Position numbers and translations under genes: made by a program. The notes beneath the pieces were generated by a model. It worked only from the letters and a program-made list of their open reading frames with translations, made no database searches and was not told the DNA's origin. From contig CAMLRJ010000246.1 of the NCBI GenBank assembly GCA_946482345.1, positions 1 to 5,746 of the forward strand: a stretch of DNA of 5,746 nucleotides, in the 5' to 3' direction. Shown piece by piece: positions 1-5,570 of this stretch. Source of the stretch: an uncultured Cellvibrio sp. (GTDB lineage Bacteria; Pseudomonadota; Gammaproteobacteria; Pseudomonadales; Cellvibrionaceae). Numbering within the stretch: position 1 is the stretch's first letter; every line of letters starts with the position of its first letter.

Positions 1-329
1 ACGTTACCTTTTTGATAATGGCTATTTATCTACCTACCGATCCAATATTAATTACGCTTGGTGTTGCTATAGAAAAATTCTTTTTTGGATTTGGGTCTGT
101 CGGCTTCATGATTTACTTGATGCAGCAACTTGCTCCAGGAAAATACACAACCACTCATTATGCTTTCGGAACTGGATTGATGGGATTGTGTATGATGTTT
201 ACTGGTGCAGTCAGCGGTCATCTACAAGAAGCAATGGGCTACATCAATTATTTTATTTTCGTTATGGTCGCCACCATTCCATCATTCCTGATTTGCTGGT
301 ACGCACCTTTCAATCAAAAGCAGGAATAA
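1..329 (+). CDS. C-terminal end of an AmpG/MFS-like inner-membrane permease (5' end outside window)
   Basis: The reading frame is open from the first complete codon (position 3) to TAA at 327-329, giving 108 visible residues. They are strongly hydrophobic and hold about three membrane segments, roughly residues 15-36, 50-68 and 76-98, ending in a short polar tail (FNQKQE). The pattern of glycine-rich helices, with EKFFFGFGSVGF, then a loop ending THYAFGTG, then a last pair of helices joined by a loop containing GHLQEAMGY, resembles the C-terminal third of AmpG-type major facilitator permeases (PAT family), which move muropeptides or small sugar conjugates across the inner membrane. Family assignment is by resemblance only and the substrate cannot be told from this part. 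An internal TTG/ATG near position 12-20 is not a start, because the frame continues upstream. The gene converges with the PilZ gene and ends just before a shared terminator. Confidence 0.75.
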   Translation, partial: VTFLIMAIYLPTDPILITLGVAIEKFFFGFGSVGFMIYLMQQLAPGKYTTTHYAFGTGLMGLCMMFTGAVSGHLQEAMGYINYFIFVMVATIPSFLICWYAPFNQKQE

Positions 330-337
330 CAAATCTC

Positions 338-369
338 AAAAAAATCCCCGCAGTGCGGGGATTTTTTTT
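338..369. terminator. Bidirectional intrinsic terminator between convergent genes
   Basis: A perfect 8-bp stem (ATCCCCGC, 344-351, with GCGGGGAT, 355-362) closes a 3-nt loop. It is flanked by seven A's on the left (338-344) and eight T's on the right (362-369), so it gives a hairpin plus U-tract on either strand. It lies 9 nt after the permease stop and 14 nt past the PilZ stop, and so serves both genes. Confidence 0.93.
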
Positions 370-383
370 ACATCTGATTTATT

Positions 384-800
384 TCACACTCTGTTCTGTT
401 GATCAAAAGTTCCTGAATAGCGTTCAATCCATTCCAATGCCGCTTGTTCACTACTTAACTCCCGGCCTTTTAATGCAAGGCGTTGGCGGTAGTCTTCAAT
501 CTGGCAAACCTGCTCCACCATTCGTGCACGAAAATATTCGTTATCACTGGTAAACCGAATACCGACTTCATAATTTTCAGGCGATTGTTCGCGCCGCCAA
601 ACAATCACGCCTTTACCGTGATAATCCGGTTTGGTAACAGGGATTTCAAACTCAATCACCGTCCCGACTTTCACAGGCTTATTTGTCATAAAACACAACC
701 CACCCGCACTTAAATTGCGAACCCTCACCCGCGAACCATCGTCGCCGCCAGAACAGACTTGAATAGGAATTGATGTGGGATGACGAATATAAGTACGCAT
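384..800 (-). CDS. PilZ-domain c-di-GMP-binding protein
   Basis: The product is 138 aa and cytosolic, with no signal peptide or membrane segment. It carries both halves of the PilZ c-di-GMP signature: RxxxR at the extreme N-terminus (R2 and R6) and NxSxxG (N29, S31, G34), followed by the beta-strand pattern of the domain up to about residue 85 (ending EVGIRFTS). Residues about 86-138 form a charged, probably helical tail (ARMVEQVCQIEDYRQ, then EQAALEWIERYSGTF) of the type found on stand-alone PilZ proteins in Pseudomonas and relatives. Such proteins bind cyclic di-GMP and pass the signal to a partner, often in motility or exopolysaccharide control; the partner is unknown here. ATG at 800-798 is supported by AGGAAAG at 808-814, 7 nt upstream. 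The gene is monocistronic between two terminators, and its upstream region holds repeated ATTAG/CTAAT half-sites. Confidence 0.9.
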   Translation of the reverse strand: MRTYIRHPTSIPIQVCSGGDDGSRVRVRNLSAGGLCFMTNKPVKVGTVIEFEIPVTKPDYHGKGVIVWRREQSPENYEVGIRFTSDNEYFRARMVEQVCQIEDYRQRLALKGRELSSEQAALEWIERYSGTFDQQNRV

Positions 801-812
801 GAGTTCACTTTC

Positions 813-879
813 CTAATTTCCATTAGCTAATAAAAGTGTAATTCACCCACAAGACCTGATTGGATTAGATTCTAATTAG
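813..879. promoter_or_regulatory. Cluster of ATTAG/CTAAT half-sites upstream of the PilZ gene
   Basis: Six copies of ATTAG or its complement CTAAT fall in 67 bp: 813-817, 822-826, 827-831, 864-868, 872-876 and 875-879. Three form palindromes: ATTAGCTAAT (822-831), ATTAG-ATT-CTAAT (864-876) and CTAATTAG (872-879). The two groups are about four helical turns apart. The region is the 5' leader/promoter of the PilZ gene, so an operator is possible. No known regulator is identified from the motif, and no strong sigma-70 hexamer pair was found. Confidence 0.3.
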
Positions 880-933
880 CACATCCAAGCTTAGAACCAA
901 ATAAAAAGTGATGCAGGTTTTGTTGATCAATTC

Positions 934-956
934 AAAAAGCGGCCAAAAGGCCGCTT
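934..956 (-). terminator. Intrinsic terminator of the Cys-rich small-protein gene
   Basis: A perfect 8-bp GC-rich stem (AAGCGGCC, 937-944, with GGCCGCTT, 949-956) closes a 4-nt loop. Read on the minus strand, the stem runs into a T5 tract (938-934). It starts 4 nt after the TAG stop of the 72-aa gene. There is no T-run on the plus side, so it acts on minus-strand transcription. Confidence 0.88.
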
Positions 957-960
957 AAAT

Positions 961-1179
961 CTATCGTCTATGACAGGTGGGCACGCAGTAGGCACAGCCA
1001 TCAATATGCCATGATGTATATGCTGATCTGGCTGCTGTTACAGCAGATGCACAACTGGGGTAATAACCAAGATTTATCCGATTCTGCACTTCAGGGCCAT
1101 GAGAACACCCAACAAGATGTACCTCATGCTCACCTTTAAGCATAGGCTGTGGATTTTTATTGAGTATGTATTGATACAT
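961..1179 (-). CDS. Small Cys/His-rich conserved-type protein of unknown function
   Basis: The product is 72 aa with no signal peptide or membrane segment. It has five cysteines (C25, C43, C62, C65, C69) and histidines at 18, 21, 27, 58 and 70. The arrangement is HEVH-x3-C, then NRINLG, a single Cys in PSCASAV, and a C-terminal DGCAYCVPTCH knuckle. The spacing of CxxCx3CH suggests a metal site or disulfides; that is inference. The layout (start near MYxYxxNxNPQ, HEVHxxxC, NRxxLG, CxxAVxxA, DGCxxCxxxCH) resembles small uncharacterised proteins I recall from other proteobacteria and Bacteroidetes, so I think it is a real family rather than a chance frame. Support is strong: AGAGGAAAG lies just upstream of the ATG, and a GC-rich terminator sits 4 nt after the stop. 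It is a one-gene transcription unit. No function is assigned. Confidence 0.85.
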   Translation of the reverse strand: MYQYILNKNPQPMLKGEHEVHLVGCSHGPEVQNRINLGYYPSCASAVTAARSAYTSWHIDGCAYCVPTCHRR

Positions 1180-1296
1180 AAACTTTCCTCTTGTAAGAAC
1201 TAAAGTAATGTAAAAGGAAAGCTCTAAACTCCATCAATAGATTGACGTAGTTTCTTCTAACAACCAAAATGGAATTGCAAGTCTCGCATCTGGTCG

Positions 1297-1446
1297 CTAA
1301 ATGGGCTTTCCATGTTTAGCTGCCTCCTGCACAGCACTGTTGGGTGTACAAGACCCAACAGTGCATCCTGCTAACGATTGCCCAATAATCAGAACAACCA
1401 AGAAAGTTAATAAAAGAACCACTACATCTAGTGAAAACTCTCTCAA
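1297..1446 (-). CDS. Possible small lipoprotein-like peptide (49 aa, TTG start)
   Basis: This uncertain frame is read from TTG at 1446-1444 to TAG at 1299-1297. The product begins MREFSLD, continues with a hydrophobic stretch of about 14 residues (VVVLLLTFLVVLII), then GQSLAGC. L25-A26-G27-C28 fits a lipobox, so the protein could be an outer- or inner-membrane lipoprotein with a 22-residue mature part (CTVGSCTPNSAVQ...). The TTG overlaps the TGA of the frame upstream (TTGA), which would suit translational coupling. Only a weak G-run (GGGGG about 13 nt upstream) could serve as ribosome binding site. After the TAG the same frame stays open for 20 sense-like codons (RPDARLAIPFWLL...) to TGA at 1236-1234, so the TAG may be a recent nonsense mutation in a 70-residue protein. 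The alternatives are a decayed gene or chance. Confidence 0.33.
   Translation of the reverse strand: MREFSLDVVVLLLTFLVVLIIGQSLAGCTVGSCTPNSAVQEAAKHGKPI
1334..1364. repeat. 12-bp perfect inverted repeat (hairpin) with 7-nt loop
   Basis: GCACTGTTGGGT (1334-1345) is exactly complementary to ACCCAACAGTGC (1353-1364), with a 7-nt loop between. No T-tract follows on either strand, so it is not a standard intrinsic terminator. It falls inside the codons just after the lipobox cysteine of the putative 49-aa peptide. It may be an RNA structure, a protein-binding site or a mobile-element scar; nothing decides between these. Confidence 0.7.
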
Positions 1447-1544
1447 AAACCAGATGTGCCCCCAAGATAATGAGATTTTTTGTTACCTGCAACCCAAATA
1501 TCCACAGCACCGTCATCAGCTTTATAACCAACACATGCATACAC
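1443..1544 (-). CDS. Possible short reading frame or gene remnant upstream of the lipoprotein-like frame
   Basis: The frame runs from GTG (1544-1542) to TGA (1445-1443) and encodes 33 residues including CVGYKADDGAVDIWVAGN and ending GGTSGF. Composition (GYK, DDGAVDIWV) and codon choice look like coding sequence rather than random AT-rich DNA. However, there is no ribosome binding site, no ATG, and an in-frame TAA lies nine codons further upstream. It could be a tiny gene coupled to the next frame, or the tail of a gene whose front has been lost. I do not recognise a family. Confidence 0.2.
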   Translation of the reverse strand: MYACVGYKADDGAVDIWVAGNKKSHYLGGTSGF

Positions 1545-1740
1545 AATGAATTTCTGTGGAAAATACGCTTATCTACATGATTTTTTTGGATAAAATATTA
1601 AGCAACCTGTGGATAAACAATGTATAAGTTAATGATCTAGTTTTTTATCCGTTTTTGACCTCATTTTTAGATTATTTTTTTATATGCAGAAATAAACTCA
1701 TCAGATTGATGTTTTTAGTTTTTTTAGGATAAGCAGAAGG
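1498..1740. promoter_or_regulatory. DnaA-box-like cluster next to a very AT-rich stretch
   Basis: One perfect DnaA box lies on the minus strand (TTATCCACA, 1616-1608). Three 8-of-9 matches accompany it: TTTTCCACA (minus, 1563-1555), TTATCTACA (plus, 1569-1577) and ATATCCACA (plus, 1498-1506). The adjoining 1561-1740 is about 26% G+C by direct count, with long T-runs. It includes GATCTAGTTTTTT (1635-1647), one mismatch from the GATCTNTTNTTTT 13-mer of E. coli oriC. The arrangement (boxes beside an AT-rich unwinding-like element) resembles a replication origin or a DnaA-titration or regulatory site. Against oriC, none of dnaA, dnaN, mnmG or rpmH is in the window. This is the right-hand part of the gene-poor stretch 1180-1769. 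Confidence 0.4.
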
Positions 1741-1769
1741 TACCAATAAGGCATTTGTAGATGGGGATA

Positions 1770-2181
<412 letters not shown>

Positions 2182-2222
2182 GGGGCGGCACTCTATAGAG
2201 TCTCATCGTTAAGCACAATCAA
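2182..2222 (-). promoter_or_regulatory. Probable rnpB promoter with GC-rich discriminator
   Basis: On the minus strand, TATAGA (2197-2192) can serve as the -10 element. It lies within the perfect palindrome CTCTATAGAG (2191-2200). TTGATT (2222-2217) or TTGTGC (2218-2213) could be the -35, at imperfect spacings of 19 and 15. The stretch between the -10 and the RNA 5' end is GTGCCGCCCC, a GC-rich discriminator as in stringently and growth-rate-controlled stable-RNA promoters. The -10 position is plausible; the -35 is uncertain. Confidence 0.5.
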
Positions 2223-2384
2223 ATCCGGTTTGAGCTATGTTTCACTCATAACTGACCACCTGTGCTTTTTCCTCATTTACTGGTATTTTTACAACTGTCA
2301 GCTATATATCAAGGATATGCTGCCACTCTTGTTTGATCATAACTACAAACCACAACAATCAGTTAGTTAATGGAGATAAGCCCC

Positions 2385-4799
2385 GTGAAAAATTCACGCA
2401 TTAAATTGCTCAGCCTGATCATTTCCAGTTGCGTATCCGGTGCTGTTATTGCACAAGAAGCCGCTCTCGAAGAAGTGTTTATTACTGCACAGAAACGCGT
2501 GCAAAAATTGCAAGATGTTCCTATCTCCGTCAACGCACTGAGTGGCGAAAAAATTGAAGATGCGGGCATCACCAGTATCGAACGAATTGCCGACTACATC
2601 CCCAGTTTTAATATGACGCAAACCGGTATAGGCACCAACATTGCCATTCGCGGTATCAGCTCCGGCGTTAATCAGGGCTTTGAACAATCAGCTGCACAAT
2701 TTGTTGATGGCGTTCATTTCGGGCGCTCGCAATTGGCAAGAGCACCATTTCTGGATATAGAGCGCGTTGAAGTGTTGCGCGGTCCGCAAAGTATTATTTT
2801 TGGTAAAAACTCCACTGCCGGTGCAATCAGTATCACAACCGCCAAGCCTACCGAAGAATTCGAAGGCAAACTGACAATGTTGTATGAGCCTGAATATGCC
2901 GAGCAGGATGTACGCCTGATTTTATCCGGCCCAATTTCAGAAACCTTCTCCGGACGCCTGGCAATTCTTGACAGCAGCATCGACGGTTATTTTGAAAATA
3001 CAACTCTGGGGCGCGATGAGGCTGCTGACGAAAACCAGGTTGTTCGTGGTGTTTTGCGCTGGCAACCCAATGACAATTGGGACATCAATTTAAAAATTGA
3101 AGACGGGTCATTTGATAGCGATGGCCGAAATGTTGAAGTGGTTAACCCCGTGTTCAACCCCAATACCCAACTCGATACCAACGGCAATCCCATAGCGCCA
3201 GTCTCGTATCAAACCATGCTGTCTTATCTCACTCTCGGCAATTATCAGTTGGATACCGCACACGACTGGAAACGACAATCAAATGGTGATTACAGTTACA
3301 ACGATACAGAAAACCAGACGCTGACCGTGGAATATGAAACTGAAAATTACACACTGACTTCAGTTACAGGTCGCAATGCTTACAACTACGAAGAGTTGTG
3401 TGACTGCGATTTTACCGGTGGCCCCGGCTTCTTTATTTTGTCTGATGAAGATTACGACCAATTCAGTCAGGAATTGAGAATTGCATCCAGCGAAGACCAA
3501 ACCTTCAGTTATCTGGGCGGTGTATTTTTCCAAAAAAGCTCACTGGATTTTCATGACGTAGTGGGTGTGCCGACAGACAGTTTTATCGCCACCGCGTTTA
3601 TTTCACGCATAGGTTCAGCGGCGGCAAATGCATTAAGAGGCGCATCAACCCAACGTGATTTTGAACAGGACACTGATTTAAGCGCAGTATTTTTCCAGGG
3701 CACCTGGAATTTTACCGACACCATGCGTTTGGTTTTAGGTGCGCGCTACACCGAAGAAAACAAAGAAGCATCACGTCATCAATATCATGTCGCTCCAGGT
3801 AGTGATGATCCGCTTCCTCAAGGCTCAATCACCGATACTTACAACGGTATCTGGAGTATTTTCAAAGTTGATCCACACACGGTTAAAGGTGATAGGGATG
3901 AATCCGCATTCACACCTTTGGTAACGCTACAAGCTGACATCAATTCTACTGACATGGTTTACGCCAGTTTCACCACCGGTTTTAAATCAGGCGGTTTCGA
4001 TGTTCGCTCAAATGCTGCACCTAATGCATTGGGCGGCATCTACAACGGGCAAGCTGCAGGCGTCCCCAACATAGAAGGCTCATGGGAATTTGAAGACGAA
4101 GAAGTGAAAAATTATGAGCTCGGCGGAAAATTTGTATTGGCAGATGGCACTGCAGAATTGAATGTCGCACTCTTCCGTTCCGACTTCAGCGATATGCAAA
4201 CCAGCCAGTTCGATGGTTCACTCAGCTTCAATGTCACCAACGCGGGTGAAGCAAGAGTTCAAGGCCTGGAAGTGGATGGACGCTGGGCAGTGGTTGATAA
4301 TGTTTTACTGCGTGGCGGTGTTGCGTTTATTGATTTTGAATACACCGATTTTAAAAACTCCCAATGTTATTTCGGCCAAATTGACAATATAGGTGTTGTG
4401 GGTGACGGCGTTTGTGATGCCACCGGAAAACGTCGCGAATTCACACCTGAAATTCAAGGCAATATTGGTGTGGATTACACCATCGAATTCAGTGGCGGCC
4501 TGAAATTAGTGAGCACTTTGGATGTGGTGTACAGCTCGGAATATCTCACCACACCATCACTGGATCCAAAATTCGAACAAGACGCCTTCACCAAACTCAA
4601 TGCCCGCATCGCATTAAGCGGCAACGATGATTTGTGGGAAGTTGCCTTAATCGGCAAAAACCTGACAGATGAATCGATTGTAACTTATGCAAACGGATTA
4701 CCCGTCGCCAGCACCTTAACCAGCAACACCAGCTCGGGTTATTACGCTTTTTATGAAAAACCTGTGACGGTTGCGTTGCAGGGGACTTTGAAGTTTTAA
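2385..4799 (+). CDS. TonB-dependent outer-membrane receptor
   Basis: This is an outer-membrane active transporter of the COG1629 type, a plugged 22-strand barrel powered by TonB-ExbBD; the substrate is unknown. I chose GTG at 2385 (804 aa) because GGAG (2372-2375) sits 9 nt upstream. The in-frame ATG at 2370 has no ribosome binding site and would add five residues in front of a clean signal peptide. The signal peptide is residues 1-23 (MKNSRIK, hydrophobic core, cut after VIA). A TonB-box-like EEVFITAQKR is at 29-38, and the plug runs to about 155 with DVPISV, IRGIS and the hallmark ERVEVLRGPQS (126-136) then FGKNSTAGAI. The barrel follows, with NYELGGK, KNLTDE (758-763) and a terminal Phe (F804) for BAM recognition. 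Cysteine pairs C339/C341 and C661/C677 are probably loop disulfides. No Fur box is visible, and no sugar or siderophore genes adjoin. Length is typical for the family. Confidence 0.95.
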   Translation: MKNSRIKLLSLIISSCVSGAVIAQEAALEEVFITAQKRVQKLQDVPISVNALSGEKIEDAGITSIERIADYIPSFNMTQTGIGTNIAIRGISSGVNQGFEQSAAQFVDGVHFGRSQLARAPFLDIERVEVLRGPQSIIFGKNSTAGAISITTAKPTEEFEGKLTMLYEPEYAEQDVRLILSGPISETFSGRLAILDSSIDGYFENTTLGRDEAADENQVVRGVLRWQPNDNWDINLKIEDGSFDSDGRNVEVVNPVFNPNTQLDTNGNPIAPVSYQTMLSYLTLGNYQLDTAHDWKRQSNGDYSYNDTENQTLTVEYETENYTLTSVTGRNAYNYEELCDCDFTGGPGFFILSDEDYDQFSQELRIASSEDQTFSYLGGVFFQKSSLDFHDVVGVPTDSFIATAFISRIGSAAANALRGASTQRDFEQDTDLSAVFFQGTWNFTDTMRLVLGARYTEENKEASRHQYHVAPGSDDPLPQGSITDTYNGIWSIFKVDPHTVKGDRDESAFTPLVTLQADINSTDMVYASFTTGFKSGGFDVRSNAAPNALGGIYNGQAAGVPNIEGSWEFEDEEVKNYELGGKFVLADGTAELNVALFRSDFSDMQTSQFDGSLSFNVTNAGEARVQGLEVDGRWAVVDNVLLRGGVAFIDFEYTDFKNSQCYFGQIDNIGVVGDGVCDATGKRREFTPEIQGNIGVDYTIEFSGGLKLVSTLDVVYSSEYLTTPSLDPKFEQDAFTKLNARIALSGNDDLWEVALIGKNLTDESIVTYANGLPVASTLTSNTSSGYYAFYEKPVTVALQGTLKF

Positions 4800-4857
4800 T
4801 GTATTACTAAACGCTCAAGCAAACACCTACGGATTATTTCCCTTCGGGTTGCATGTA

Positions 4858-4885
4858 CTGAGTTGATCACATTGGATCAACTCAG
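4858..4885. terminator. Inverted repeat between convergent genes, possible terminator
   Basis: An 11-bp perfect stem (CTGAGTTGATC, 4858-4868, with GATCAACTCAG, 4875-4885) closes a 6-nt loop, 58 nt after the receptor stop. It overlaps the last codons and TGA of the RNA ligase gene. The position between convergent genes suits a two-way terminator, but no T-tract follows on either strand, so it may be only a 3'-end-protecting hairpin. Confidence 0.55.
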
Positions 4886-5569
4886 CTTGTGCTGGCATAA
4901 ATTATTCCACCTAATCGTGCGCTTACTCCAATGTTCATCCATCGTTTGCATGAAGTTAGTATGTACGAGTTTTCCACGAGTCTCACACCAATTTTCAGAA
5001 TCTTTACGCACGACCAATCCTTCCATTGTACCCTCACGATAGCTACTTGATTTATGGGTTAATAATTCCCGCAAAACATCCAAATCAGTGTGTTTATTTA
5101 AAATCAACGGCACTGTCGTCATATTCAATTTATGTGCAAGCTCATTGCGTCGATTAACACTCCAAAACCTCTGTTGTTTTTTGTCATATACATCAAAAAC
5201 CAAAAACCAATCAGGAAGATTTGAATAATGTATGGAGTGCTGTGCTGCACACCACTCACCAAATAAAATAAAATTTTGTTCCAACAACTCAATTAACTGC
5301 AATTGGTGTAGTGAGAGCCATGATTCCAAACGAGAAAATTGCCCATAATAGGGAGGACTTAAGTACTGACCTCTATTTTGTACGCAAACCCGGCCTTGCT
5401 CGTTTATCGACAAGCCTACATTCGCGCCATCTATTTTTTCTTCCACATATACCACTCCAGACAGTAAATTTCTTACTTCACTATCAGACAATATTTTATC
5501 GTCACGAGGTGAGCCATCAGCCAACCATGCAATATGCGGAGTATGCGGAAATTTAACAAATCCAATCAT
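4877..5569 (-). CDS. RNA ligase family protein (Rnl2-like nucleotidyltransferase)
   Basis: The product is a 230-aa cytosolic enzyme of the ATP-dependent RNA ligase fold (Pfam RNA_ligase type). It joins RNA 3'-OH and 5'-phosphate ends through a lysyl-AMP intermediate. Nucleotidyltransferase motifs appear in order: motif I EEKIDGAN (K45 predicted adenylated), NRG at 65-67, motif III FGEW (103-106), motif IIIa FDVYD (125-129), motif IV EGLVVR (183-188) and motif V-like KLVHTNF (200-206), then HW..R.I..N.L near the end. The N-terminal KFPHTPHI is also characteristic of this compact subgroup. It is shorter than T4 Rnl2 (334 aa) because it lacks the C-terminal domain. The ATG at 5569 is preferred over an in-frame ATG at 5638, because the upstream gene stops 1 nt before it and homology starts there. 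There is no clear ribosome binding site, so coupling is likely. G+C is about 36% over 5101-5340, well below the receptor gene. Confidence 0.9.
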   Translation of the reverse strand: MIGFVKFPHTPHIAWLADGSPRDDKILSDSEVRNLLSGVVYVEEKIDGANVGLSINEQGRVCVQNRGQYLSPPYYGQFSRLESWLSLHQLQLIELLEQNFILFGEWCAAQHSIHYSNLPDWFLVFDVYDKKQQRFWSVNRRNELAHKLNMTTVPLILNKHTDLDVLRELLTHKSSSYREGTMEGLVVRKDSENWCETRGKLVHTNFMQTMDEHWSKRTIRWNNLCQHKLS

Positions 5570-5570
5570 T

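Noticed and set aside
1339..1359. GTTGGGT and ACCCAAC resemble the GTTRRRY/RYYYAAC ends of integron attC sites
   Set aside because: The order is inside-out, with only 7 nt between them and no paired outer elements at attC spacing. They are explained by the simple 12-bp inverted repeat.
1316..1546. Minus-strand 76-codon frame starting TTG
   Set aside because: It is an out-of-frame reading across the two small frames, with a Cys/Trp-rich product, no ribosome binding site, and no recognisable segment.
1301..1549. Plus-strand 82-codon open frame
   Set aside because: The protein is of low quality (Thr, Gln, His and Asn rich), with no ribosome binding site. It lies antisense to frames that look more like coding sequence.
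1699..1717. CATCA-GAT-TGATG hairpin followed by T's as a plus-strand terminator
   Set aside because: The stem is only 5 bp and AT-rich, with no plus-strand gene upstream to terminate; it is probably chance in AT-rich DNA.
2288..2321. Possible receptor promoter (TTTACA or CTGTCA with TATGCT)
   Set aside because: Spacings (22 and 15) and matches are poor; AT-rich hexamers are expected by chance here.
2370..2384. ATG start of the TonB receptor five codons upstream
   Set aside because: It has no Shine-Dalgarno. Its own GGAG serves instead as the ribosome binding site of the GTG at 2385, which gives a canonical signal peptide.
2394..3193. Antisense frames within the receptor gene
   Set aside because: They are shadows of the long coding frame on the plus strand, with no ribosome binding sites or recognisable products.
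5311..5556. Plus-strand 81-codon frame over the RNA ligase gene
   Set aside because: It is antisense to a gene with complete nucleotidyltransferase motifs, and its product is unlike a folded protein.
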